This document shows, piece after piece, positions 1 through 8,852 of a DNA stretch of 25,014 nucleotides. The stretch spans positions 1 through 25,014 of the forward strand of contig CAMLJM010000030.1 in the NCBI GenBank assembly GCA_946480475.1, in the 5' to 3' direction. A program made the position numbers and the translations under genes. Under the pieces are notes generated by a model, which saw only the letters and a program-made list of their open reading frames with translations, was not told the origin of the DNA and did no database searches. This DNA is from an uncultured Alphaproteobacteria bacterium. GTDB lineage: Bacteria > Pseudomonadota > Alphaproteobacteria > Micavibrionales > Micavibrionaceae. The stretch's first letter is position 1; every line of letters begins with the position of its first letter.

Positions 1-2059
1 CTGCCGCATTATAGGCAAACGCAAAGAACAGGTTCTGGCGAATGTTCTTCATGACCTCTCGTGAGAGGCGACGTGCCCGGATAATTCCCATCAAATCTCC
101 CTTAAGCAGGGTTATACCCGCGCTTTCCATTGCCACATCGGTTCCTGTGCCCATAGCGATGCCAACATCCGCAGCCGCCAAAGCGGGCGCATCATTCGTA
201 CCGTCTCCTGCCATAGCGACAATACGGCCTTTTTCCCGCAGAGTTTTAACAATACGCGCTTTGTCTTCAGGCAAAACTTCTGCTTCTACTTCGGCGATCC
301 CCAAAGTTTTAGCTACAGCTTCGGCTGTTTTACGAGTGTCCCCCGTAAGCATCACCACCTGCACACCCAAGGCCTGTAATTGCTTGATAGCGTCTGGTGT
401 CGTCTTTTTTATCGGGTCGGAAATTGCCAGCAACCCCACGACTTTTCCGTCAGTAGCAGCAAAAATCACTGTGGCTCCATTGGCTCGTAATTCATCGGCC
501 TGATGGGCGAGAATAGAAAAATCTATGCCCATTTCCTGCAGCAGCAGACTGTTACCGAGAGCAACGGTCTTTCCATGAATAAGTCCGACGACTCCTTTGC
601 CCGTAGGGGAATCAAAGTTCTCGACAGCAGCCAGCTTCATATTCTTTTCCTGTGCCGCCATCATAATCGCATATGCCAGCGGATGTTCGCTGCCTTTTTC
701 AAGGGAAGCCGAGATGTTGAGAACATCATCTTGGGAATAATCACCGACCGCGACTATTTCTGTAACACGGGGTTTTCCTTCAGTCAGTGTTCCTGTTTTA
801 TCGACGATCAGCGTGTTGACTTTCTCCATACGTTCCAGGGCTTCGGCATTACGAATTAAAACACCCGCTTGCGCGCCGCGTCCAACACCCACCATGATGG
901 ACATCGGGGTGGCAAGGCCCAGTGCGCAAGGGCAGGCGATAATCAGAACACTGACTGCTGCGATAAGGGCATAGGTAAAAGCTGGGTCGGGACCATACAA
1001 AATCCATACGGCAAAAGCAGACAACGCAATCAAGATCACTGCGGGTACAAATGTACCAGAAACTGTATCTGCCAGCCTTTGAATGGGGGCGCGGCTACGC
1101 TGGGCGTTAGCGACCATTTTGACAATCTGCGCCAGCATCGTTTCTTGCCCCACCTTTTCGGCGCGAATAATAAAGCTGCCTGTCTGGTTAATCGTGCCGC
1201 CAATAACGGTACTGCCCATCTCTTTTTTCGCAGGCATGGATTCGCCTGTGACCATCGATTCATCGACACTGCTTTTACCTTCAGTGATAACTCCGTCTAC
1301 AGGAATTTTATCACCGGGGCGGACACGCAGCAGGTCGCCCTGATGGACATGGCTCAAAGGGATTTCTTCATCGCCAGCATCTGTAACGCGTCGGGCAGTG
1401 GCGGGGGCGAGTTTCAGCAGGGCTTTGATGGCGCCACTTGTCTGTTCACGCGCTTTCAGTTCGAGAACCTGCCCCATCAGGACAAGTACCGTAATGACGG
1501 CGGCAGCTTCAAAATAGACGCTGACGACGCCATGTTCTGTCCGAAAGTTCTCCGGAAACCAGCCGGGAGCAAGAACAGCTACAATACTGTATATCCACGC
1601 AACGCCCGTACCCATGGCTATCAGCGTAAACATATTTAAGCTGCGATTAATGATCGAAGCCCACGCACGCTTGAAGAAAGGCCAGCCAGCCCACAGCACG
1701 ACAGGCGTGCCTAAAGCCATCTGCGCCCAGTTAGATGTTCTTGCATCTAAAATATGCAGGTTCAAAACATGAGATCCCATCTCTAAGAAAAAGACGGGTA
1801 GTGTTAGGATGAGGCCAATCCAGAACCGTCTTGTCATGTCAGCGAGTTCAGGATTGGGGCCTTCTTCTCCTGTCACAAGTTCCGGTTCCAGCGCCATGCC
1901 GCAGATCGGGCAGCTTCCCGGCTCCTTTTGGCGTATCTGCGGGTGCATTGGGCAGGTATAAACCGCACCATCATCACTGCCGGGAGCAGCTTCAGGCTGT
2001 TCTTTGCGTTCATGAGGGTGTTCATGATGATGACAATGGTACGATTTTTCCTGACTCAT
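1..2059 (-). CDS. copA: Copper-translocating P1B-type ATPase, 3' end outside window
   Basis: I translated this by hand; the frame stays open from the ATG at 2059 to the window edge (686 codons). The N-terminus is His-rich, followed by a heavy-metal-binding segment (YTCPMHPQI to [11 protein letters not shown], residues 34-60) instead of a classic HMA domain. The P-type ATPase hallmarks follow in order: TGES in the actuator domain, [12 protein letters not shown] with the CPC metal site, [11 protein letters not shown] with the phosphorylated Asp, SEHPLA, and [12 protein letters not shown]. The hinge reads GDGTND where GDGIND or GDGVND is more usual. Only the last membrane helix or helices are missing at the left edge. 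The ATG overlaps the stop of the DUF2933 gene (ATGA), so it is the last gene seen of the copper operon. The known role of the family is ATP-driven export of Cu(I) across the inner membrane. Confidence 0.96.
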   Translation of the reverse strand, partial: MSQEKSYHCHHHEHPHERKEQPEAAPGSDDGAVYTCPMHPQIRQKEPGSCPICGMALEPELVTGEEGPNPELADMTRRFWIGLILTLPVFFLEMGSHVLNLHILDARTSNWAQMALGTPVVLWAGWPFFKRAWASIINRSLNMFTLIAMGTGVAWIYSIVAVLAPGWFPENFRTEHGVVSVYFEAAAVITVLVLMGQVLELKAREQTSGAIKALLKLAPATARRVTDAGDEEIPLSHVHQGDLLRVRPGDKIPVDGVITEGKSSVDESMVTGESMPAKKEMGSTVIGGTINQTGSFIIRAEKVGQETMLAQIVKMVANAQRSRAPIQRLADTVSGTFVPAVILIALSAFAVWILYGPDPAFTYALIAAVSVLIIACPCALGLATPMSIMVGVGRGAQAGVLIRNAEALERMEKVNTLIVDKTGTLTEGKPRVTEIVAVGDYSQDDVLNISASLEKGSEHPLAYAIMMAAQEKNMKLAAVENFDSPTGKGVVGLIHGKTVALGNSLLLQEMGIDFSILAHQADELRANGATVIFAATDGKVVGLLAISDPIKKTTPDAIKQLQALGVQVVMLTGDTRKTAEAVAKTLGIAEVEAEVLPEDKARIVKTLREKGRIVAMAGDGTNDAPALAAADVGIAMGTGTDVAMESAGITLLKGDLMGIIRARRLSREVMKNIRQNLFFAFAYNAA

Positions 2060-2283
2060 TTTTTGTCGCTTTCTTCATGGTTGTGGTGATGCCCATGTCC
2101 GAAAATATGCATAAGCGGGCAGGCCAGCAGGAACAAATAGGGCAATGCAACGGCTAAATGTTCTCTATGTACCGTCAGAAGGTAAAAGCTGACAGCCGCC
2201 AGAGCAGCCGTCAGTATTACCCCGCGCCATGAAAGAAACCATTTAACAAACCCTTTGGGGCTGCAATGTTCATTATGGTGCAT
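2056..2283 (-). CDS. DUF2933 small membrane protein of the copper operon
   Basis: This 75-residue protein has a His-bearing N-terminus ([12 protein letters not shown]), two hydrophobic segments (about residues 20-38 and 43-58) and a His-rich tail ([10 protein letters not shown]). The layout, including a motif like [18 protein letters not shown], is that of the DUF2933 family, which is common next to copper ATPases and multicopper oxidases and has no established biochemical role. The stop overlaps the copA start by four bases, which implies translational coupling. It starts 9 bases after the preceding gene. A role in presenting or handling copper at the inner membrane is inference from the His/Cys content and the context. 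Confidence 0.88.
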   Translation of the reverse strand: MHHNEHCSPKGFVKWFLSWRGVILTAALAAVSFYLLTVHREHLAVALPYLFLLACPLMHIFGHGHHHNHEESDKK

Positions 2284-2292
2284 GGCTATCTC

Positions 2293-2820
2293 CTAATGGT
2301 GATCTTTATGACCGCTGTTATCAGGAGCAGGCTGCGCGGAAGGCGCATCCTTGGCGGCATCGCCGGATTTCATATCCTTCATGCCATCCATATGATCGTG
2401 CATGTCTTCCATACCCTTCATGTCCATGCCTTCCATGTCATGATTAATTTCCGGCATCGGGCCGCTGGCAAACTTATGGAAGTTTTCCTGGTTCTCGAAG
2501 TAATAGACCATGCCATGAGGGTCTGCACCGATAACAGCGGCGGCTTTATCGACCTTGTTACCGCTGACAGGATCGGTTGAGGATCTCTTCTCCGGATCTT
2601 TACTCAGCATTTCCTTGCACATGGGGCAGCAACCGTAATAGGTTTTACCATCTATCTCGATAGCCATCTGTTCCTTGTCGAATGCCTTGTCATTCATCAT
2701 GCAGACCATTTTTGCTTCCACAGGCTTCAGCCAGCTACCGCCGTGCTGGTGTTCGCTCTCGGCGGCCATAACAGGCGTGATCATAAAAGCCATCAGGATG
2801 GTTAATAAAAGCGTCTTCAT
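2293..2820 (-). CDS. Secreted TRASH/YHS-type metal-binding protein
   Basis: The 175-residue product has a Sec signal peptide (MKTLLLTILMAFMITPVMA, then AES). The mature part opens with EHQHGG. It then carries a TRASH-like Cys set: VCMM around C40 and YYGCCPMCKEM around C64/C65/C68. A YHS-like segment follows (DPVSGNKV to YYFENQENFHKFASG, residues about 83-120), then a long Met/His/Asp-rich tail of repeated DMEGMDMKGMEDMHDHM type. These are features of periplasmic Cu(I)/Ag(I) carriers in copper islands. It is separated by 14 bases from the DUF2231 gene upstream and by 9 bases from the DUF2933 gene downstream, so it is co-transcribed. Metal binding is well supported; whether it delivers copper to the ATPase or the oxidase cannot be told. 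Confidence 0.85.
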   Translation of the reverse strand: MKTLLLTILMAFMITPVMAAESEHQHGGSWLKPVEAKMVCMMNDKAFDKEQMAIEIDGKTYYGCCPMCKEMLSKDPEKRSSTDPVSGNKVDKAAAVIGADPHGMVYYFENQENFHKFASGPMPEINHDMEGMDMKGMEDMHDHMDGMKDMKSGDAAKDAPSAQPAPDNSGHKDHH

Positions 2821-2834
2821 AGTATTCTCCTTTT

Positions 2835-3395
2835 TCAGGGTTGGTGGTGGTCGCCATGACCGGAATGGTCATGGGTAGGCAAAGCTTCTGTTTTCTTGCG
2901 ATGATCGGGCATAGATTCGTGTGAATGACTGCCGTGACTGCCATCGCCGTGAACTTCCGGTATCCTCATAACGCCGATGCCATGGCGATAAACGGCTTCC
3001 GCGCCTTTATAGCCCGTCACAGCCAGCAAACCGGAGGACAGCAGCATGACCCCTACAAAGACGGGGGTAACGCTCCTGGCCCCACGCTGTTTCCATGCGG
3101 CCCAGAGTGCCAGAACGACAAATATCCCGGCAGTTGGTAAGGCCCAGTTGCGATGATCGGTCATGGCGGCATGAGAAGGCCCGTCATGTGTTACGGTGCT
3201 ATACGCGTATAAGCCTGCCAATACCGTACAAACGGTCATTGTCGCACCGATCCAGAGATTCCATCGAGCGGCGATCAAAAGGTTTGGCTTCTGCAAGACC
3301 AGACCTGCCAGATACAGAAGCGCCGAGATACTCAAAAGCCCGATGGTGAAGTGTACGAAAATCGGGTGCCAGTTCGGTATAATTTCAATATTCAT
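2835..3395 (-). CDS. DUF2231 domain membrane protein with His-rich tail
   Basis: This is a 186-residue protein. The start NWHPIFVHFTIGLLSISALLYL matches the DUF2231 family, whose HP-x-x-VHF signature lies in the first helix. Four hydrophobic segments are visible (about residues 12-33, 45-66, 85-103 and 113-127), followed by a soluble His-rich tail (HGDGSHGSHSHES and HDHSGHGDHH). It sits between copB and the TRASH protein with 12- and 14-base gaps. Family members are predicted inner-membrane proteins, sometimes linked to haem or redox chemistry. The His tail suggests metal binding here, but function is unknown. Confidence 0.85.
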   Translation of the reverse strand: MNIEIIPNWHPIFVHFTIGLLSISALLYLAGLVLQKPNLLIAARWNLWIGATMTVCTVLAGLYAYSTVTHDGPSHAAMTDHRNWALPTAGIFVVLALWAAWKQRGARSVTPVFVGVMLLSSGLLAVTGYKGAEAVYRHGIGVMRIPEVHGDGSHGSHSHESMPDHRKKTEALPTHDHSGHGDHHQP

Positions 3396-3407
3396 TATGG
3401 GTGCCTC

Positions 3408-4136
3408 TTAAAACATGAACCGTATACCCAAGGCGGCTACGAAGTCGTCATTATCGCCCTCTTCACGCTTGGCAATGGATGATGTTTCACCAAACTTGCG
3501 CTCATATTTAACATCGACATACGGTGCGAATTTGCGGGTGATTTCATAGCGGGTTTGTAAACCAATTTCGGCATCAGCTAATCCAGCGCCCACATTTTGT
3601 TCCGGAACATCCTGCGCGAATAAGTTCGCCTCTATATAAGGTTGCAGGATCAGCCGCTGTGTGATCAGGAGGTCATGCTCCCGGCGCAACCTCGCGCTGA
3701 TATCGCCTTCCTCGCTGATAAACAGGTGCGCCTCTGTTTCAATAAAATAAGGTGCCAGACCTTCGATACCGAAAACCAGATAGCTGGTAGATACGGGCTG
3801 GAAATCATGCCGGATACCCGCTTGCAAATCCCAGAAGTCATGGATATTGCGGCTGTACATAGCCCATAACCCGGCTTTCTCCAGCGTTCCGTCTGAATTC
3901 TCGCCCTCGCTCTTTAGCCAAAGCTTGTTATCATCGGTGCCAACCCAGCCGTTCAGATCCCAGCTTGCAACTGGACCATGTTGGCCACCTCCATAATCAG
4001 CTTCTAACGTAAACATGTGCCAGATTTCAGACCCGTGCTGATGGTCGTCTGGATGGGTTGCAGCATCCTGTGCGTAGGTCGCGGGTGACAGGGCCAGCAG
4101 AAACAGAAGCGCCGTTGCGAGTGTTTTAGTGTGCAT
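3408..4136 (-). CDS. copB: Copper resistance outer-membrane protein CopB
   Basis: I start it at the ATG at 4136 (MHTKTLATALLFLL) because a strong AGGAAGGA ribosome site precedes it and the signal peptide begins there; an in-frame ATG at 4154 would add six residues and lies inside that site. The product is 242 residues. A Sec signal peptide ends near SPATYAQ, followed by a short acidic/His stretch (HPDDHQHGSEIWHMF). Then comes a series of amphipathic strands ending RFMF, with a terminal Phe typical of outer-membrane beta barrels. The order and length fit the CopB/PcoB family. It overlaps the end of the multicopper oxidase gene by 11 bases. CopB proteins bind or limit copper at the outer membrane alongside PcoA-type oxidases. 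Confidence 0.93.
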   Translation of the reverse strand: MHTKTLATALLFLLALSPATYAQDAATHPDDHQHGSEIWHMFTLEADYGGGQHGPVASWDLNGWVGTDDNKLWLKSEGENSDGTLEKAGLWAMYSRNIHDFWDLQAGIRHDFQPVSTSYLVFGIEGLAPYFIETEAHLFISEEGDISARLRREHDLLITQRLILQPYIEANLFAQDVPEQNVGAGLADAEIGLQTRYEITRKFAPYVDVKYERKFGETSSIAKREEGDNDDFVAALGIRFMF

Positions 4137-5868
4137 GATGCTTTCCTTCCTCATTCGTGGACTGGCTGGAATGATCCATCTTTGAGTGATCGACAGCGGG
4201 CTTTCCCTGTCTCACAGGCATTTTATGTCCTGCATGAGGATTGGTTGCTTTCACCACTGCCGAAGGGTCAAGTTTGGCGACAACAACCTTGTTCATCATT
4301 CCGGCCATCATATGATAAAGCAGATGACAGTGAAACGCCCATTCACCCGGCTCGTCGGCGGTTAACAGAACCGAATAGGATTGTCCCGGCGGCACGATAA
4401 CCGTGTGCTTGTTGGGCAATTTTTCGGCGGGCTGACCGTTTTCAAGCTGGACGAACATCCCGTGCAGGTGCATCGGGTGCGCCATCATCGTGTCATTGAT
4501 GAATTTCAGGCGCACACGCTCGCCGTACTCAAGGTTGACCGGGCCGGAATCGGCGTATTTATTGCCATTGATCGTCCAGATATAGCGTTCCATATTGCCG
4601 CCAAGACGTACGAGAATTTCACGTTCGGGCTGGCGCGTGTCTTTCTGGGTGCCATAATAGCGAAGATCGGCATAGCTGAGAGCCTTATCACCGGGAGGTG
4701 TCCCTGCCTTCGCCCAGCCGCTTTCCTCTGCCATTTTGTTCATGCTCTCATCAGGAGGCATTGCATGGCCCATCGAGACATGATCCACAGCGCCATGATC
4801 CATGTCGCCCATGTCGTGATTCATGCCCATATCGGCCATCGTCAGCAGGGCGCGTTCTCTGGCTTGCGGCATTTCACCGCGCATTCCTTCGTGCGGGGCC
4901 AGTGTTCCCAGTGCAAAACCTGTGCGGTCAATCGGTTCTGCAGCGATGGTGTAGGCCTTGTCTTCTTTCGGCGTGACGATGACATCATAGGTTTCAGCAA
5001 CGCCGAAGCGGAACTCATCTACAGGCACGGGTTCGACATTCTGACCGTCTGCTGAAACAACCTGCATTTTCAGACCCGGTATCCGTACATCATAAAACGA
5101 CATGGCCGAGGCATTGATAAAGCGCAGCCGCACGCGTTCGCCGGGTTTAAATGCGCCTGTCCAGTTTTGTTCCGGCGTTTGGCCGTTTATCAGGAATGTG
5201 TAACCCGTAACATCCGAAAGGTCGGTGGGCAACATACGCATCTCGCCCCATGCCAACGCATTATCCCACGCTTTGCCGAAACCGCGTTCCTGTGCATCAT
5301 CGAAGAAATCGCCGATGGTGCGGCGGGCATACTGGTAGTAATCCGAGGACATTTTAAGATGGGACATGATGTCCCATGAGTCTTCATTCGTGAAATCGGA
5401 AAGCAGAACTACATAGTCGCGATCGGCCTTTACGGGATCATGACCTTTCGGCGCGATGACGATAGCGCCGTAATGCCCGTCCTGCTCCTGCCCCATACTG
5501 TGCGCGTGATACCAGTAAGTGCCGTTCTGCCGGATTTTAAAGCGGTAGGTAAAGGTTTCACCGGGCTTGATGCCGGGGAAGCCGTTAAAGCCGGGAACGC
5601 CATCCATCCCACCGGGCAATATCAGCCCATGCCAGTGGACGGACGTATCCTCGTTCAATTTGTTTGTGACGTGAATGACGGCATCCTGCCCTTCCGTAAA
5701 GCGCAGTATGGGGCCGGGAATGATGCCATTGATGGTGATTTTCTCAACAGTATCGCCCGTGATGTTCACAGGCTCGCGGGCGATAGTCAGGCTGTATTCT
5801 TCCGCAAGTGCAGGAAAGCCTGCACCAAGCAGGATCGAAAATGTTAGAATATGGCAAAAAAACTTCAT
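4126..5868 (-). CDS. Copper-resistance multicopper oxidase (PcoA/CopA type)
   Basis: I place the start at 5868 (MKFFCHILTF) because GGAAGGAAA lies just upstream and the signal peptide starts there; the longer in-frame start at 5916 adds 16 unlikely residues. The product is 580 residues. The copper ligands are all present: VHWHG (78-81), WYHAHS (119-124), HPMHLHG near the C-terminus, and HCHLLYHMMAGM for the T1 site. Between the second and third cupredoxin domains is a Met/His/Asp-rich loop (MADMGMNHDMGDMDHGAVDH onward), as in PcoA and CopA oxidases, where it binds Cu(I). The expected role is periplasmic oxidation of Cu(I). The signal peptide has no twin arginine, unlike the classical members. 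I leave the symbol blank because copA is also the name of the ATPase. Confidence 0.95.
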   Translation of the reverse strand: MKFFCHILTFSILLGAGFPALAEEYSLTIAREPVNITGDTVEKITINGIIPGPILRFTEGQDAVIHVTNKLNEDTSVHWHGLILPGGMDGVPGFNGFPGIKPGETFTYRFKIRQNGTYWYHAHSMGQEQDGHYGAIVIAPKGHDPVKADRDYVVLLSDFTNEDSWDIMSHLKMSSDYYQYARRTIGDFFDDAQERGFGKAWDNALAWGEMRMLPTDLSDVTGYTFLINGQTPEQNWTGAFKPGERVRLRFINASAMSFYDVRIPGLKMQVVSADGQNVEPVPVDEFRFGVAETYDVIVTPKEDKAYTIAAEPIDRTGFALGTLAPHEGMRGEMPQARERALLTMADMGMNHDMGDMDHGAVDHVSMGHAMPPDESMNKMAEESGWAKAGTPPGDKALSYADLRYYGTQKDTRQPEREILVRLGGNMERYIWTINGNKYADSGPVNLEYGERVRLKFINDTMMAHPMHLHGMFVQLENGQPAEKLPNKHTVIVPPGQSYSVLLTADEPGEWAFHCHLLYHMMAGMMNKVVVAKLDPSAVVKATNPHAGHKMPVRQGKPAVDHSKMDHSSQSTNEEGKHHAH

Positions 5869-5932
5869 AAAATTTCCTTCCGCATGTTTCAAGAACGCGC
5901 CAAGCCGCAGGGTCATGCGGCACGAAGGAAAT

Positions 5933-6331
5933 CTAAATCCGGAAGCGTTGGGTGCTCAGAATCAGGGACGGCTTTATGGAGTGTGCCGAAGGCCAATCAG
6001 GGGGAGGCCCGCGTATGGCATCGGCTTTTGCATCAGGCTCGATAACGGGCAGGCCGCTTCCCCATACAAAAGCAAATACGGGGGAATGAACGTCAGGTTT
6101 GTCGATAGAGATACTGTCAGCAACCTGTAAATCCACACCCATGCAGTCCTTCAGAAGTTTCAGCTTCTGGCCTGCTTCAGATTTCTGATTGCTGCTGTGG
6201 TTTGCCGTGTGTTCGGGGCAGGGATTCGCAACTGTTTTCACCGCCGCATCACCTGCACAGACCGGCATGGCGCACGCCAATGATGGCGTGAGCATAACCA
6301 GCATCATCAGGGCGACCAGCAGCTTTCTCAT
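5933..6331 (-). CDS. Small secreted Cys/His protein heading the copper operon
   Basis: The true start is probably the ATG at 6331 (MRKLLVALMMLVMLTPSLACA), which gives a 132-residue protein with a clear Sec signal peptide; the frame runs on upstream to 6508 but that extension looks non-coding and crosses the promoter. The mature part has Cys and His residues (VCAGDAA, NPCPEHTANHSS, LKDCMGVDL), then a conserved-looking end with IRGPPPDWP and LILSTQRFRI. Short proteins with this ending occur upstream of multicopper oxidases in alphaproteobacterial copper islands; I know no assigned function. No ribosome site precedes the ATG, which fits a leaderless transcript (see the promoter at 6339-6347). 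The gene ends 64 bases before the oxidase start. Confidence 0.7.
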   Translation of the reverse strand: MRKLLVALMMLVMLTPSLACAMPVCAGDAAVKTVANPCPEHTANHSSNQKSEAGQKLKLLKDCMGVDLQVADSISIDKPDVHSPVFAFVWGSGLPVIEPDAKADAIRGPPPDWPSAHSIKPSLILSTQRFRI

Positions 6332-6338
6332 GTGGAAG

Positions 6339-6347
6339 AATATAGCA
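6339..6347 (-). promoter_or_regulatory. Extended -10 element of the copper operon
   Basis: On the minus strand TGCTATATT (an extended -10 of TGN-TATAAT type) is followed after seven bases by the ATG at 6331. Transcription from it would begin at or beside the A of the ATG. No Shine-Dalgarno sequence is present, which agrees with a leaderless message. I see no convincing -35 box and no recognisable CueR or CopR operator. Confidence 0.45.
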
Positions 6348-6456
6348 CTTATCTTCGAAACCGCCAGTAGGTGACCAGCGATGTGTAAAAATAATATGGA
6401 ATTTACCGGATTTATTTCTGCCTGTCGTACAGAAGAGATTGGATTCTGGGGCAAAA

Positions 6457-6840
6457 TTAAACGCGGCGCGTTTTTATACGGAATCCAAAAACGGCTACCA
6501 GTCCCCATCCCACCATAAGAAGGATGCCGCCTACGGGCGTGCCAAAAGTCAGGGCAGATAAGGCAAAGAAAGCAGATAGGTAAAGGCTGCCGCTGAATAT
6601 GATGATGCCTGTTAAAAAGGATATGCAGGCAATCTGAATGATTTTAGGGCAGTTTTCTTGCAGGCCATAAAGCCCTAAAGCCAAGAGAACGATACTGTAG
6701 ATCTGATGATAACGGAGTGCGACATCAATCTGTTCCGTTGCTTGTGCCGATAAGTTGCCCTCCAGCATATGATCACTTGCGGCACCCATGAGAACGGAAA
6801 ATAGACCCAGGAAACCGGCAATGATAACGATCCACTTCAT
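6457..6840 (-). CDS. DUF423 (YgdD-like) small membrane protein
   Basis: This 127-residue protein has four hydrophobic helices and the DUF423 signatures: an N-terminal GxxGxxxVxxGA-like helix (IAGFLGLFSVLMGAASDH), the YHQIYSIVLLALGL segment, FSGSLYLSAF and GTPVGGILLMVGWG. Family members are inner-membrane proteins of unknown function found singly in many Proteobacteria. Its ATG overlaps the stop of the histidine-kinase gene by four bases, so it is the last gene of the seven-gene operon. A weak dyad (AAACGC/GCGTTT, 6459-6473) overlaps its stop codon and is followed on the minus strand by AATTTT, possibly a weak terminator before the copper promoter. Confidence 0.9.
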   Translation of the reverse strand: MKWIVIIAGFLGLFSVLMGAASDHMLEGNLSAQATEQIDVALRYHQIYSIVLLALGLYGLQENCPKIIQIACISFLTGIIIFSGSLYLSAFFALSALTFGTPVGGILLMVGWGLVAVFGFRIKTRRV

Positions 6841-8183
6841 GAACTTTTCCTGAATGTGACGGTTACAATCAGGCCATGCGGCTTGTTATCCGATATCTGA
6901 ATGCCTGCCCCATGCGTATCTGCAATTGATTGTGCAATAGAAAGGCCAAGCCCGCTGCCGATCTGCCCGGTCCTGTCCGCGCGCACGAAGCGCCCAAAAA
7001 CCCTTGTTTTGTCTTTATCAGACAAGCCCGGTCCTGTGTCCTTAATCGTCAGGATAGCATCTGGCGTAAGAGTAATGTCAATTGATCCGCCATCCGGGGT
7101 GTATTTCAGAGCATTATCAACAATATTGCGGATCAGGATGGCAAGAGTATCCTGATTGCCGTTAATTGGAAGTTTATCCGGAATATTTGCTGTGATGGTT
7201 TGGTTGCGAGCCTTTGCGAGGCGCGATGAGTTATCTATGACGTCGCGCACGCATTCGGCAATATCTATGGCTTCCATAATGCTGCTTTCATTTTGAACTC
7301 GTGATAACAGCAGCAACTGTTCAATCAGATATGTTGCGCGATCAATGGTGGCATGAAGATTGTTAAGGCCTTCCTGACATTCCGGCATCTGGTGAGCCTT
7401 CTTCAACAGTACCTGGGTTTGAGTCTTCATGGCTGCCAGGGGCGTTCGCAATTCATGCGCGGCATAGTCCGTAAATTCACGCTCACGCCGAAAGCTGTCA
7501 GAAATGCGATGGAAAAGCCTGTTGAGCGCATGCACAAGCGGTAGAATTTCTTGCGGTATATCGGCGACAACAATGGGCGCCAAGTCTTCAGAGTGTCGTT
7601 TATCAACAGCATGGGAGAGGCGCACAACGGGCTTAAGACTTCTACGGACGCCAATCCAGACGATTGCAAGAATAATAGGTATGAATACCAGAATAGGGAT
7701 GATCAGACTGATCATCAACTGCCCGATCAGCTCATAACGAATAGCGTAACGCTCAGAAGTTTCCACGCGCAAGCCTTTTTCAGGGTCAACAAACACGAAG
7801 AAACGCCAGGGTTTGCCCTGAATGCGCTGATCTGAAAAACCGGGTGCGGCTTCAAAATCTCCGAATACTGATGCGTTAGCGGATTGTGTAACCAGTTTCT
7901 CATCATGCCATATGCGAAAAGCCATTTTCTTTTCATAGCGATGCTGAAGATTCGGATTTTCAACGCCGAGTTGAATATCTCCCTTGCCGTTTTCAAGTAC
8001 CTCATGTTCGGTCAATTGTAACAAGACCTTGGCGGAGTGAACCATCTGCGCGTCATAAACTTCTTCGATTTCGTGCCATGAGAAAGCGAAGGCTAAAGCG
8101 GCGGTGAAAAATCCGGCGATCATCACCGGAATGCTGATCCATAGCAGAAGCTGGCGGCGTAAAGAGGAGGATTTATCGTTCAT
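6837..8183 (-). CDS. Sensor histidine kinase (QseC/PmrB-like)
   Basis: The protein is 448 residues. One N-terminal membrane helix (about 10-35) is followed by a periplasmic sensor region of about 115 residues and a second helix (about 155-178). After it come a HAMP-like linker, an H-box with YAAHELRTPLAAM (His243), an N-box RNIVDNALKYTPDGG, and ATP-lid boxes DTGPGLS and GSGLGLSIAQSI. It is a complete kinase, predicted to phosphorylate the regulator encoded just upstream; the two genes share ATGA (8180-8183). The layout with a periplasmic 2CSK-type domain is that of the QseC/PmrB group. The signal cannot be read from the sequence. Because the pair lies between the acyl-ligase genes and the copper operon, it may control either or both. 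Confidence 0.95.
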   Translation of the reverse strand: MNDKSSSLRRQLLLWISIPVMIAGFFTAALAFAFSWHEIEEVYDAQMVHSAKVLLQLTEHEVLENGKGDIQLGVENPNLQHRYEKKMAFRIWHDEKLVTQSANASVFGDFEAAPGFSDQRIQGKPWRFFVFVDPEKGLRVETSERYAIRYELIGQLMISLIIPILVFIPIILAIVWIGVRRSLKPVVRLSHAVDKRHSEDLAPIVVADIPQEILPLVHALNRLFHRISDSFRREREFTDYAAHELRTPLAAMKTQTQVLLKKAHQMPECQEGLNNLHATIDRATYLIEQLLLLSRVQNESSIMEAIDIAECVRDVIDNSSRLAKARNQTITANIPDKLPINGNQDTLAILIRNIVDNALKYTPDGGSIDITLTPDAILTIKDTGPGLSDKDKTRVFGRFVRADRTGQIGSGLGLSIAQSIADTHGAGIQISDNKPHGLIVTVTFRKSS

Positions 8184-8836
8184 GACTGTATGATATACCC
8201 GACGCCGCGAATTGTCTTGATAAGATCCCGTCCCAGTTTGCGTCGCAGCCCGCCGATATGGACCTCTATAGTGTTGCTCTCTATGTCTTCTGAAGACCAG
8301 TCATAAATTCTTTCTTCGATCTTGGCTTTGCTAACGGGGCGGTTCAGATTATGGATCAGGACATCGAATATGGCCCGTTCTCTTGCCGACAGGATTACAG
8401 GCTGTCCAGCTTTTTCAAGTTTTCCTGTAGCGGGTTCAAATATAACATCATGTGCCGTGATAACGGGTTCGGCGTGACCCCTTGCGCGACGTATGAGCGC
8501 CGCGCAGCGGGCGAGCAACTCATCAAGATCGAAAGGCTTAACCAGATAATCATCAGCGCCGGCATTCAGGCCTTCGACGCGATGATAAACGGCGTCGCGT
8601 GCTGTCAGAAGTAAAACCGGTATCTGGTTCTTCTGCTTTCTGATATCTACGAGAAGATCAAGCCCCGAAGCAGTGGGCAGGTTTATGTCGAGGACAATCA
8701 GATCATAGGCAGTGACCACAAGCGCTTCAGCGGCTTCTTCGGCAGAGCGTACCCAATCTACGGCAAAGGACTCTTTCAGCCCCTCTGCCGTAGCCTTACC
8801 CAGATTTTTATCGTCCTCAACCAGAAGGATGCGCAT
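8180..8836 (-). CDS. OmpR-family response regulator
   Basis: The product is 218 residues. The receiver domain has the acidic cluster EDD (residues 7-9), phospho-acceptor Asp50 in LIVLDINLP, a Thr in LLLTARD, and Lys100 in YLVKPF. The C-terminal winged-helix DNA-binding domain (about 125-218) ends with SNTIEVHIGGLRRKLG and IRGVGYII, typical of the QseB/PmrA/OmpR group. It starts 16 bases after the TPR gene and overlaps the kinase by four bases, so regulator and kinase are made from the same message as the enzymes upstream. This suggests autoregulation of the operon, which is inference. Confidence 0.96.
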   Translation of the reverse strand: MRILLVEDDKNLGKATAEGLKESFAVDWVRSAEEAAEALVVTAYDLIVLDINLPTASGLDLLVDIRKQKNQIPVLLLTARDAVYHRVEGLNAGADDYLVKPFDLDELLARCAALIRRARGHAEPVITAHDVIFEPATGKLEKAGQPVILSARERAIFDVLIHNLNRPVSKAKIEERIYDWSSEDIESNTIEVHIGGLRRKLGRDLIKTIRGVGYIIQS

Positions 8837-8852
8837 AGTGCCTTTAGGGGAA

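Noticed and set aside
42..1639. Rightward open frames at 42-503, 503-859 and 869-1639
   Set aside because: They lie opposite the copper ATPase, whose leftward frame has every P-type motif; their translations show no domain logic.
4381..5055. 224-codon rightward frame
   Set aside because: It is the antisense of the multicopper oxidase's Met/His-rich region and C-terminus; its His-rich look comes from the complementary sequence.
6459..6473. Strong terminator between the two minus-strand operons
   Set aside because: The AAACGC/GCGTTT dyad is only six pairs, overlaps the DUF423 stop and has a broken T-run; readthrough into the copper operon is possible.
6332..6508. N-terminal extension of the small copper-operon protein
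   Set aside because: It overlaps the end of DUF423 and the promoter; the signal peptide starts cleanly at 6331.
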